This document shows positions 36,711 to 48,591 of a stretch of 64,000 nt of DNA, piece by piece (the stretch's first letter is position 1; each line of letters starts with the position of its first letter). Position numbers and translations under genes: made by a program. The notes below the pieces were generated by a model. That model worked only from the letters and a program-made list of their open reading frames with translations, was not told the origin of the DNA and did not search any database. The stretch is from Agapanthus africanus (lineage: Eukaryota; Streptophyta; Magnoliopsida; Asparagales; Amaryllidaceae): the NCBI GenBank assembly GCA_030015575.1, contig JASDDO010000018.1, forward strand, positions 231,741,138-231,805,137. The letters are read 5' to 3'.

Positions 36711-38926
36711 TGTTAGTTATATGTATGCCCTAGAGGCCATTACTGTAAATTGGATGTATATTGTGGTGGATGCTGGGACATATATAGGAAGGACTTTCTT
36801 GCTCAACATGATAGTACGCTATCTGGTTGCTCTTTGTCTTAACGTGTATACTTTCCGTCTCTCTGTTACATGTTGATAAAACCCTTAGGATGTGTACTCG
36901 ACTTCCAGGACTATGATGCTGATCATACTAGCGGGGCCTGGATAGTCCATGAGTACATCCTTGAAATGTTCCTAGTCGAGGGAATATCGAGACGGGGCAT
37001 CGATATTCCAGAGTAGACTAGCGTATATCTTCTCGACCCATGCGATGGGCGATGGATGATCCCATATCCATTGGTGTTTGAAATCGGAGATGGTATACGG
37101 GTGCTCAGTAGAGACTGGGTACACTGAACGGACTCGCCGAGAACTCCCAGATGGTATTATACCTCACGTCAGATGGCAGTTCTCTGGTGACACTGGTACA
37201 ACTTAGTCTGTTGACCCGAGATCGTCATAGAGTCTTGTGTGTCTCCCACTGTGCTTTGATTTCCACCCTACCACGGCTCTACTGAGTCGTGCAAACAGGT
37301 GGTTTTTGGGTACAGTCCCGATTCACATGTAGGCAATGAGCGATAGGAGGGGATTCGTCTCTCCCGGTATTGGGGGTTGATGTTGCGCAATGCACGACTG
37401 GCCATAACAGGAAATCCCTGGCCAGGGTTGCAGTGATATACTGGTAAGAGTTATCAGTAGTTTCACGAATGTTATGGACCTCGAGTCGGCATGACTTATC
37501 GAGCTATTGGGGTCTGACGTTTACCACCCCTAGGCGAGATATGCGACATATCAGACGAACAGACCGGACTGTACGGTAAGTGTTACTGGTTGGATTCACA
37601 GGAGTGTGAGCGGGCTTGCTCGTCGATCTTCTGATCGTTCAATACCCGGGTGGCCGTTACGTTTAGCAGACCGCTTGCGGCTTGTGGGTGTTTGATATGA
37701 TCAACATCTGCTGCCGGCGTATTGACGAGTCTTTAGAGTCCTACACAGAGGTTTCCTGGCTCAAGCGAAACGAAATAGGAGCGCATATGAGATATGTGCG
37801 GGACCGAGAATAATGCGTGTATGTGATACCGTATTCTATTCTCGCGATGAATGTATCGATTAGTTATATGCGATATAACCTAGTTATCGAATCAAGGATT
37901 GATTCGATAAGCCGATACATTGGATACTAGCCGGTTATATGCGATATGACCGGATCATTGAATCAAGTGTTGATTTAATGATTTAATGCATAATTATATA
38001 TATTTGATATATTACTTTGCATTAACTAGTATTGGTTCACTTTAAAAGGATTTTCTCACTTGAATTGTGCAAGTTGTATATGTGATATACTTTTGTGCAC
38101 AAGATTGTATCATGTTTGATGATACTTGCTCTTTTGGGTTTGTATAAAGATTAAACCATGTTTAATGAATGGTTAGGGTTTCTTTTCTCTTATTTATTTA
38201 TCCATTTATTATTGTTTTGGAAAAGATAAAGAGAAAAAGAAATGGTGGCTTATTTTGTTTTTTCTTTAAAGCTTCTTGAAGCTTTGAACAAGTCTACCAT
38301 TCTTGTCTCTTCTTTAACCCTAACCACTCATCTAAACCTTAGTTAAATCTCTACACTAAACCATGGTTGAAGTTATGATAAGTATTCTTTTTATTTTCCT
38401 TTTTAATTAACTTATCATATCTTCTTCTTCTTCTTCATCTTCTTCTTCCATGAAGAAAGCTAGTGACCATCAATGGCAACTAGTGAAATCAAGTGAGAAA
38501 TCCAATTCTAAAGTCTACCCACTTCCTATTTCTTCATCCTCTACCTCTTGCCAAGTTGTATAGGGTGTTTACTTCACAAGTTTTCAAAGCTTGGTGAAGT
38601 TGGAGCTTGTTCTTGTGATGCCTCGACGTAGATCATCTTCGACATCGAACCGACGATCAAGCCCGCCCATTCTTCGATGATGCCAATGCTAGAGTCAAAG
38701 GTTCGATTTAGACAGTGGAGGGAGATCATCGTGGAGCTTAGGAAGTGGTGGATCGGATCTACAAAGGTTGTAGCCCCTTCCCTTTAGCTATATTTCCGTT
38801 TACTTACTCGCTTCGCCTATATATCTAGTTAACGATCCATTCTAGGGTTTCTCGGCACCGTATTTGTTAGAAATTTTCATGGATGATGACTTGTGAGACC
38901 TCACTAGGGTGCCTAGGAACCTTTCA
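36711..38926 (+). repeat. 5' LTR of element B
   Basis: From TGTTAGTTATATGTATGCCC to ACCTTTCA. It holds the hairpin CACGGCTC/GAGTCGTG (37272-37291), paired palindromes 37862-37910 and 37931-37982, and a CTTCTT-rich tract near 38420-38450. Confidence 0.94.
37862..37982 (+). other. Array of four palindromes in LTR B
   Basis: GTTATATGCGATATAAC, then TTATCGAATCAA/TTGATTCGATAA (3-base loop), then CCGGTTATAT/ATATGACCGG, then ATCATTGAATCAA/TTGATTTAATGAT. The two pairs look like diverged copies of one unit about 70 bases long. Equivalent arrays occur in the B 3' LTR (near 56487-56610), both B' LTRs (near 41363-41490 and 49556-49680) and, diverged, in G. Confidence 0.7.
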
Positions 38927-38927
38927 G

Positions 38928-38940
38928 TGGTATCAGAGCC
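38928..38940 (+). other. Primer-binding site of element B
   Basis: TGGTATCAGAGCC, one base after the LTR end. Confidence 0.93.
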
Positions 38941-40398
38941 TAGCTAGAGCCTTAGGCGAAGTCCCGACGGAATTAGAAGTCCGATCGACCCAAAACCCCG
39001 ACTTTAAAAATGCTCTCTGGACATTTCTGTAAAATGTGGATTTTTGTAGATTAAAAATATTCAGAAAAATCAGCAGGGGATTGTAAGGGTTACTGCAAAA
39101 TTCGATCACCTAATTCCTTAAAAGCATCGCGGATCCGCGGCATGAGCATGCTCATGCGGCGGTTCCGGGGCAGTTTTGTCCTTTTGTGCATCGAAGTTTG
39201 GACCGTAATTCTCAGTAAAATGTGCTGGTTTTCCTGGGAATATTTTAATATTTATTCCAGAGTTTTATTTTCTGGGTTGTATTGGGACTCGGTGTATTCG
39301 ATCGGACTGTCTAATTTTTGTCGGTGTGCTTTTCCGGATATTTTTTAGAATATGTAAAAAAGTTCGACCGGATATAAATACCCACTTTTTCCCCTGCCGA
39401 GAAATTTCCAATTGTTGGATTTTTTCCGTAGTTTAACGACGTTCTAAGTAGTGCAAGTAACGCGATGGACCCTCTAGAAGACAACAAACCTTAACTCGAT
39501 TATGTGACCGTCTTGAACTGCCCTTTGAACCTTCGGGTTTGGGGCAGTACGGCGTGCCACATGTGAGGCGTTGGCTTGACCCTTCTACGGCTGGACCGTT
39601 GGTACTGAGGCACGAACTGAATGTTGTTAGACTTATTTCATGTGTTGAGCTGTATCGGGAAAACTTGGGTGTTCGATTGTTCGATCGAAAAGTTTAGCAT
39701 TTTCTATTTATCCGGAATGTGATACAATAATTGGAATTCACAAATTGTTATGAGATGACGGAATGAATATTATAAACGTAGCAGTTTAGTCTCACTTGAT
39801 CGGTTGCCAAGGAATTTTGATGTGATCAAAAGTCCGTCGCAATCACGTAGCGTACGCGGATACTCGCCGGGTAAACTTGATAAACAGCCTCACCCCATAG
39901 CCCCGACCAAGTGACTGTAGGAGAACCCCGTCGCCGAAAGCATCCGCCCGGGTGCTCGCGGCAGCGGTGTTCCGCCTTGGTGCACTTCGTCGACGGCATC
40001 GGGGGTGCGGCCGCCTACTAAAGTTTGCGACGAGCATTCGATTAGTTTTTCGGGAATCTTGTTGAATTGCCCGACTTGATATTGAAAAGTGTTTTCGATA
40101 ATGAGACCAAAATGCGGGGTTTATAATTGTTAGGCATGCGATGTCTAAATAATTCATTTGGTCAGGCATGCGATGTCTGAGGTGATTGTGGATTCCAACT
40201 GTTGTAGTTTTACACTTTCTTTTCTGTGACCGTAAGTGTAATATGTGATATCGCCGGTTTCGTTGCTATATGTCAACGACAATTGGGATGCGCATATTTA
40301 CTTACGTTGATGACATGTGATGTTATGTGTTGCTGGATATGTTATATTGGATCGTCGTGTTTGAATAGCCGGGGGTTTTTTATGTGAGATGAGTGTTT
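38941..40398 (+). other. Leader of element B (PBS side)
   Basis: Holds a GC-rich leader hairpin (39129-39168) with an 18-base palindrome at 39140-39157, the gag-like block shared with the LARD (39470-39620), and a hairpin starting CGTAAGT and ending ACTTACG (40231-40306). About 870 bp longer than the leaders of A, F and C between the first two hairpins. No intact gene. Bases 40394-40398 (TGTTT) are the left duplication of B'. Confidence 0.75.
39470..39620 (+). pseudogene. Gag-like remnant in element B leader
   Basis: Shares long words in the same order with the LARD core (14700-14850). One frame reads GLGQYGVPH, loosely like Ty3/gypsy gag, with stops before it. An acquisition from a gypsy/LARD source, or the reverse, is inference. 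Confidence 0.4.
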
Positions 40399-42632
40399 TG
40401 TAGGATTCCTAGGCACTCTAGTTAAGTTTCACAAGTGATCAAACATGCACAAATAAAATTTTACGGGTGCCTACAAACCCGACTACGGATCGTTTACTAG
40501 ATATTTAGGCGAAACATAAACTAGTTAACAATTTAACTAAGGGAACGGACATACAACCTTTGTAGATCCGGTCCACCACCTCCATGGCTCCGCAACGAAG
40601 TCCCCTCGGCTGTCCAAAATGAATCCGGAACTCAAGTATCGGTATCATCAAAGAATGGGCGAGCTTGATTGTCGGTTCAATGCCGAAGATGATCTACGTC
40701 GAGATATCGCAAGAACAAGCTCCAACTTCATCAAGCTTGGAAAACTTGTGAAGGAAACACCCTATACTACTTGGCAATAGATAGAGGATGAAGAAATAGG
40801 AAGTGGGTAAACTTTTGTTTTGGATTTCTCACACTTTTTCAACACTTGCCATTGGAGTAGCAAGCTACATCCATGGAAGAAGAAGATGAAGAAGAAGAAG
40901 ATGATATGATAACTTAAACTAAAATAGAAAATAAAATACAATACTTATCATATCATTGACCATGGTTTAGTGTAGAGACTTAACTTAGGTTAGATAGTGG
41001 TTAGGGTTAGATAAAAGACAAGAATGGTGGACTAAGGTCAAAGCTTCAAGAAGCTTTCAAATAAAAACAAATCTAGCAACCATTCTTATCTCTTTATCTT
41101 TCCTTTTTCCAAAATAAATAAAAGGAATAAATAAATGATTAAGTAAATGAAAAAGAAACCCTAATCACCAATTAACCATGGTTTAACACTTTACACAAAA
41201 CCAAGCAAGAATGTATCATCAAACATGATACAATCATGTGCACAAAACTATATCGAATATACAATGTGCACATCCGCGTGAGAAAATCCATTTAAAGTGA
41301 ACCGATACTAGTTAATGCAAAGCAATATATCAAATATATAATTATGTATTAAATCATTAAATCAACACTTGATTTAACGATCCGGTCATATCGCATATAA
41401 CCGGCTAGTATCCAACGTGTCGGCTTATCGAATCAATCCTTGATTCGATAACTAGGTTATATCGCATATAACCATTCGATACATTGATCGCGAGAATCAA
41501 ATACGGTATCACATACACGCATTATTCTCGGTCCCGTACATATCTCATATGCACTCCTATTTCGTTTCGCTTGAACCAGGAAACCTCTGTGTAGGACTCT
41601 AAAGACTCGTCAATACGCCGGTAGCAGATGATGATCATATCATGCACCCACAAGCCGCAAGCGGTCTGCCAAACGTAACGGCCACCCGGGTATTGAGCGA
41701 TCAGAAGATCGACGAGCAAGCCCGCTCACACTCCTGCGAATCCGACCAGTAACACTACCGTATAGTCCGGTCTGTTCGTCTGATATGTCACATATCTCGC
41801 CTAGGGGTGGTAAACGTCAGACCCCAATAGCTCGATAAGTCATGCTGACGTAAGGTCCATAACATTCGTGAAACTACTGATAACACTTACCAGTATATCA
41901 CTGCAACCCTGGCCAGGGATTTCCTGTTATGGCCAGTCGAGCATAGCACAACATCAACCCCCAATACCGGGAGAGACGAATCCCCTCCTATCGCTCATTG
42001 CCTCCATGTGAATCGGGACTGTACCCAAAAACCACCTGTTTGCACAACTCAGTAGAGCCGTGGTAGGGTGGAAATCAAAGCACAGTGGGAGTCACACAAG
42101 ACTCTATGACGATCTCGGGTCAACAGACTAAGCTGTACTAGTGTCACCAGAGAACTGCCATCTGACGTGAGGTATAATACCATCTGGGAGTTCTCGGCGA
42201 GTCCGTTCAGTGTACCCAGTCTCCACTGAGCACCCGCATACCATCTTCGATGTCAAACACCAATGGATATGGGATCATCCATCGCCCATCGCATGGGTCG
42301 AGAAGATATGCGCTAGTCTACTCTGGAATATCGATGCCCCGTCTCGATATTCCCTCGAGTAGGAACATTTCAAGGATGCACTCATGGACTACCCAGGCCC
42401 CACTAGTATGATCTACATCATAGTCCTGGAAGTCGAGTACATATATATATATCCTAAGGGCTTTATCAACATGTAATCAGAGAGACAGAAAGTATACATG
42501 TTAAGATAAAGAGCAACCAGATAGCATACTATCATGTCGAGCAAGAAAGTCCTCCCTATGTATGTCCAAGCATCCACTACAATATACATCCAATGTACAG
42601 TAATGGCCTCTAGGGCATACATATAACTAACA
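40399..42632 (-). repeat. 3' LTR of element B'
   Basis: Plus-strand ends are TGTAGGATTCC and ATAACTAACA. The LTR hairpin at 42043-42062 has a G-T pair in place of one G-C. GAAGAAGAAG tracts lie near 40876-40905. Confidence 0.94.
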
Positions 42633-45260
42633 ATCTCCCACTTGCACTAGGGCCATCTGTAGCAGTGGTTGCAGTATCACATACTCAACCATCCCCTAAA
42701 AAGTCTCTCTTTGGGAAAAAGGCCTTCGTGAGTGGATCCGCCGTGTTGTCCTCTGAGTCGACTCTCCTAATCTCGATCACCCTGGAGATCAACTATCTCC
42801 ATGATCGAGTGATGCTGCCTCAGAATTTGTCTGGGTCACTGATGGGACCAGGGTTCCAGGGTCGAAGCCACGCTTCCATTGTCATACAATGGCAGGAACC
42901 TAGTTCATCTTATGAACCATTATACACCCAAACAGCCTCTTTGGTAGTATCTTTAATAGCGATGTTACCAGCCTTTATCGTCTAGTTTGCCACGGTATTG
43001 AGCTTGGAACTCTTCCAACATACCGTCCCTTTACTGAGGGTAAAGACAGTGCCTGTGACTGACATTCAGTCGTCTTTATCACCCTGGAACAATTCCAGTG
43101 ATTCTCCCCAGGATCGATTGATACCATCTCACTACATCTAGTGAGTATTCTAACATCCATTTAGATCTATCTCATAGATCCAAAATCCAGGATTTAGTAG
43201 GTATCACTTTGATCCTATTTGGGGAATCTTAGTGATAAGAGGAGATTGATCGATCGTAGTATAGGAAACTCTTTTCCTATTAAGAGTATGTTGTCTTCGT
43301 ACAATACAAAGATGACCACCTTACTCTCTACTACCCTTTTGTATATACAAGGTTCGTCTACCATTTTGATGAAGTCAAACACTTTGACTATCACATCAAA
43401 ACAGACGTTCCAACTCCGCGATGCCTGCTTTATTATGTAAAGCAACTTGCACACGTTTCCGCTGCTCCCACTGTTTACGAAGACCTCTGGCTGTGTTCTT
43501 ATAGACGTTCTCTTCTAAATCAGTATTTAGAAAAGCAGTCATGGCACCCAACCGCCAGATATCGTAGTCATGGTATGTAGCCGTGGTAAGTGGGATCTGG
43601 ATAGACTTAAGCATAGCTACTGGAAAAAGGTTTCATCATTATCCACGCCTGGTCGATGACGAAAACCTTTAACAAGTCTAGCTTTGAAAGTCTCAACTTT
43701 TCCATATACACCAAGTAATCTTCTCAAGATATACTTGCTCCTGATGGGGATTTAACCCTTCAGATATAGCAACCAAAGTCCATACTTTGTTGGTGTATAT
43801 GGATTCCATCTCAGGCCGCTAAGCATCCAGCCATTCTTACAGAGTCCTTACTCTCGATGGCCTGCTCGAAACTAGTTGGGTCATCATCTCATGATGCAAT
43901 CCTTGCTCCCACTGTCATCGAGAAACTCAGGTATCTCTCAGGTGGGTGAGGAACCTTACCAGATCGGCGGAGAGGCTGAGGTTCGTCGGAAACTATTGAA
44001 TCCTTTGGTTCTACCAAATCATTAGCAGTTTTGTACAGCTGGAACCTTTCCAGTTCTACAGAACTGATCTTGCCTCGATCTTGTCCGGATTTTGCTTTTG
44101 ACATAGGCCGGACAATCCCAAATCTTAACTTACTTAAGAGATAGGTTCTTCCCATACCATATCTTATATGGAGTGGTAGGCAGTGATTTGATTCAAACCT
44201 AATTCAATAGGTATGCATCTTCTCAAGTGCATAACTCCCAAAAGGAAAAAGGTAACTCAGTAGTACTCATCATAGAGCACACCTTATCATATAGGGTGTG
44301 ATAGCCCTGCCCCGATATACCATTGTGCTATGGTGTATACGGAGGAGTAATGCTGAGAGAGAATCTCATTCTCCTTTAGAATAGTCCATGAATTCTATGC
44401 ACAAGTATTCTGATCTCATCATAGGACATAATACTTATACCCGGTTATTGGTTCTCTACTTCTAACTTATATTCTGTGAATACCTCAAAAGCTTCGGACT
44501 TATGTTTCAGCAGGATCATACGACTGAATCTTGAGAGATTATCAGAGAATATAATGGAGTATAAAGAACCAGTCCTGGCATGTGTAGACAGGAGACCTTA
44601 CATACATCATCATGTATCGGTCCCAAGAGTTCATTAACTCTTTCTCTGTTTCCAATGAACAGAGCTATGGTCTTCTTATCTTTGTGACATGATTGGCGAG
44701 TTGCACAAGATGTAAATTCAAAACGATTTAAATATACATCTAAATGTAACTTCAGCCAGTCTGGTCGCATTGATCTGACCTAGTCTACAATACCTCAAGA
44801 AGAATCCGTTCATTTCTGAACTCTTCCTCTTGTGTGTGTTCCATATACTAAGAACTGTAGTTTGATTTAGAACATCAATGCTTTTAGATAACGCACCTGA
44901 ACCGATCAACTTTTGATATAGGAAATGTTCAAAACATTATCCAACTATACAAAATTTTATCATTTCTTTACTAATAAAGAGACTGATATGATTTTGTATA
45001 TCAGGTTCGGCATCTAATAGCATTTGTTCAGAATCAATGTATTGGTAATACAGGGTGACAGTGACCAACAGACTTGGCTGCAACACTTGCCCCGGTTTCT
45101 GTCTCATGAAACTTATCACCCGTTCTCAGTTTTTCTACCTTTTTGTAGCCCTATGTAACAGAATACATATCTGGGATCCTGATCCGGTATCATATACCCA
45201 GGATGCAGAGGATACTGAGAAACAGTTCGTTGTAATGAACACACCCGAAGGAGATGCATC
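42633..45260 (-). pseudogene. Broken copia pol of element B'
   Basis: In order on the minus strand: protease motif DTGSGS near 45175-45200, GAG-pre-integrase/zinc-finger part (NTHKRKSSEMN) near 44840, integrase part with an HDDV stretch near 44600, the HPPERY hinge near 43930, reverse transcriptase (ASRSWN, DEPCIY) near 43290-43430, and the RNase H tail near 42730. The RT active site reads YEDN (43290-43301) where element E has YVDD, so a catalytic aspartate is lost. Frameshifts separate the parts. Similarity to element E fixes the identity. No gag precedes the protease. The PPT is the AGTGGGAGAT sequence next to the LTR. Confidence 0.85.
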
Positions 45261-48200
45261 ATATGCACTTTCTTCGTTTGGGCGGCTTAGGAATTCTGGT
45301 ATTCCCCTATTTCCTGCTCTGTCTTATAACAATTATAAGTTGGAGCGGGACCAACGTTCCCCAGCTCAGTATAACAAGCGGGTTCGGTCAATAATCCGTA
45401 TTATTATCTTGATTAAGGCGTGATATGGTCGCTACCTGGAGAGAGAGAGAAGAAAACACTCAGCGTGCGCTCTTGCAAGAATAGATTGGTTTTTATTTTA
45501 TCTAATCAGGATGGCTCCCACTGCTTTTTATCAAATCTTCCTTCAAACCCTAAAAGGAAAGACTAGCCGGGATTAATTACACACTACAAGTTCGCCAATC
45601 TTTCAGCCAGGCCAGTGTCGGTACTTTGAGCGAGGTCCCCCGTGCTTTCGCACGAACCTAATTAATGTAAACCTCGTTTTCCCAGAGGCGTAACCCCGTT
45701 GACACCTTTCTAGACACCTACTTGATCGGCTAATTGTAATGTATAAAACTCTCCCAGGAGTAACTCTTACTCGCAGCGGGTATCGGGATCCAACTATCAC
45801 ATAGAAGGTATGCAATCTCATTGCAAGTTTCAACACTTGAAACTCCCGATAAAGGTTTTTACCCCTAGCACCTATGACCTTAACTATGGTCAACAAATCA
45901 TAAGTACTAGTCAAGTTCTACCCGTCATTTCGTGATTAATTAGACCCACCCACATGACCCTTAACTAAGGTCAACAAAGTCACGCGACTGTCCTAACTAA
46001 TCGCATCATATGCGGTGTAGGAAGACATCACTTAGCTACCGTACACTGTGCCTTGACTATGGTCAACAAACACAGCACGAATACTAAGTACTCTACTTCC
46101 TAAAATGACGGAGGGTTGCGGCTGGTTTTTATGAAAACCTTTAACGCTTTGAACTTGATCTCGTTGCGGAATCAAATGGTTTTTAAATGGAATGTTTTTT
46201 TTGAAGCTTTTCTAGTTTTGCTAAAGAGGTCACTCCCGGTGAAGGGATCGTCGGCCCTTTCCTCGTCGAATGAGGTGCGGGATATATCATATATATCACT
46301 GTGCAAAGCGGAAACTATAGAAGCGATCAAAGACAAACCGAGGGTTGTAGCATCTGCCAGTTATTGCTAAAGGAGTCACTCCCGGTGAAGGGATCTCGGT
46401 CCTTTCCTCATCGAATAAGGTGCAGGATGTTCTATAATGAACACCGCGATGCAAAGCAAGAACTGTAGCTACCTGTTTTATTTTGAAATTCGATTCCACA
46501 ACATCAATTAGGTTTATTTTCTTTCATTAATCTCATTAATGAATATCCCATCATTTTAAGTTACCTAAACATCACAGATAGATATGACGTACACTTATGC
46601 CATCCGCATTCGCCTCGATGTCCCGTCTGCACCGTTAGGTTAGGTAACTAACGCCAGAACGAGGCAGGGCTAGCGCGGGTGTAAAACATAAGTAACGTCT
46701 ATATAATATATCATATATACTATATATTATACCTGTCACAGAACACAGAACATCGCATGATCACAGATAAAACACAGCAGAAGAAACATATGAAATATTG
46801 GATATACTAGGACGTCCGTGTTTTCAATACGAGCCAGTATAAAACACGGATTCCACGGTCGTGATGAATAGCCAATCCCACACCCCTAGACCCCTACGAG
46901 AGCGGCAAGCAACCCTGCCAATTCTAGGGTTAGGAAACCCGTACTCGACTCCTCGAGTTGGTCTCCCACTGGACCCCAAAACCCGGTTACTTGTGCTCCC
47001 CTCCTTGGGTCTATCCTAGTGCAGAAAAGTAAATAATATACAAATGGTGACTACTTCCGCAACCTGGAAGCGCCCCAATAAAAGAATATTACATACAAGT
47101 TTTTTACATGAATGAAAATGAAAAACACTCATCTCACATAAAAACCCCCGGCTATTCAAACACGACGATCCAATATAACATATCCAGCAACACATAACAT
47201 CTCATGTCATCAACGTAAGTAAATATGCGCATCCCAATTGTCGTTGACATATAGCAACGAAACCGGCGATATCACACATTACACTTACGGTCACAGAAAA
47301 GAAAGTGTAAAACTACAACAGTTGGAATCCGCAACCACCTCAGACATCGCATGCCTGACCAAATGAATTACTTAGACATCGCATGCCTAACAATTATAAA
47401 CCCCGCATTTTAGTCTCAAAATCGAAAACACTTTTCAATATCAAGTCGGGCAATTCAACAGGATTCCCGACATCCTGATCGAAAGCTCGTCGCAAACTTC
47501 AGTAGGCGGCCGCACCCCCGATACCGTCGACGAAGTGCACCAAGGCGGAACACCGCTACCGCGAGCACCCGGACGGATGCTTTCGGCGACGGGGTTCTCC
47601 TACAGTCACTTGGTCGGGGCTATGGAGTGAGGCTGTCTATTAAGTTTACCCGGCGAGTATCCGCGTATGCTACGTGATTGCGACGGACTTTTGATCACAT
47701 CAAAATTCCGTGGCAACCGATCAAGTGAGACTAAATTGCTATGTTTATAACATTCATTCAGTTATCATATAACTTATTGTGAATTCCAATTATTGTATCC
47801 CATTCCGGATAAACAGAAAATGTTAAACTTTTCGATCGAACAATCTAACACCCAACTTTTCCCGAAACAGATCAACACATGAAACAAGTCTAACAACATT
47901 CCGTTCGTGCCTCAGTACCAACGATCCAGCCGTAGAAGGGTCAAGCCAACGCCTCACATGTGGCACGCCGTACTGCCCCAAACCCGAAGGTTCAAAGGGC
48001 AGTTCAAGACGGTCACATAATCGAGTTAAGGTTTGTGTCTTCTAGAGGGACCATCGCGTTACTTGCACTACTTAGAACGTCGTTAAACTACGGAAAAATC
48101 CAACACTTGGAAATTTCCCGACAGGGGAAAAATTGGGTATTTATATCCGGTCGAACTTTTTAACATATTCTAAAATTTATCCGGAAAGCCACACAGACAA

Positions 48201-48577
48201 AATTTGATACCCCGATCGAAATACCGAAGCCCCAAATCAACTCAGAAAAATTCAACTCTGGAATAAATATTAAAAATACCCAGGAATACCAGCACTAATA
48301 ATTATGAGATACTGTGCCAAAATTACTAAACAATATGTCCGTACCACCGCGCAACCGCCGCACGAGGCTAGCTCGTGCCGCGGAAGCGCGACAAGATGGA
48401 GGAATCAGGGGCACGAATTCCATAGTACCTCATATATTCACCTGCTGAATTTTCTGAACATTTTTAATGTGGAAAAATACCAGATTTTAAAAATTGGACA
48501 GAGAGCAATTTTCCGGGTATGGTTTCGGTTCGATCGGACTTCAAATCGCGTCTGGACTTCGCCTAAGGCTCTAGCTA
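45260..48577 (-). other. Leader and internal module of element B'
   Basis: No intact gene. Contains three palindromes (near 45877, 45959 and TTGACTATGGTCAA at 46053-46066), tandem GGTGAAGGGATC repeats (near 46223 and 46373), hairpin CCGTGTTTT/AAAACACGG (46816-46849), hairpin CGTAAGT/ACTTACG (47214-47289), the gag-like block (47930-48060), and leader hairpin 48349-48389. Part order is the same as in B. Confidence 0.78.
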
Positions 48578-48590
48578 GGCTCTGATACCA
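48578..48590 (-). other. Primer-binding site of element B'
   Basis: GGCTCTGATACCA on the plus strand, one base from the LTR, as in element B. Confidence 0.93.
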
Positions 48591-48591
48591 C

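Noticed and set aside
37862..37982. CRISPR-like or IS-like palindromic repeats
   Set aside because: Only two diverged units, inside plant LTRs, with no regular spacers.
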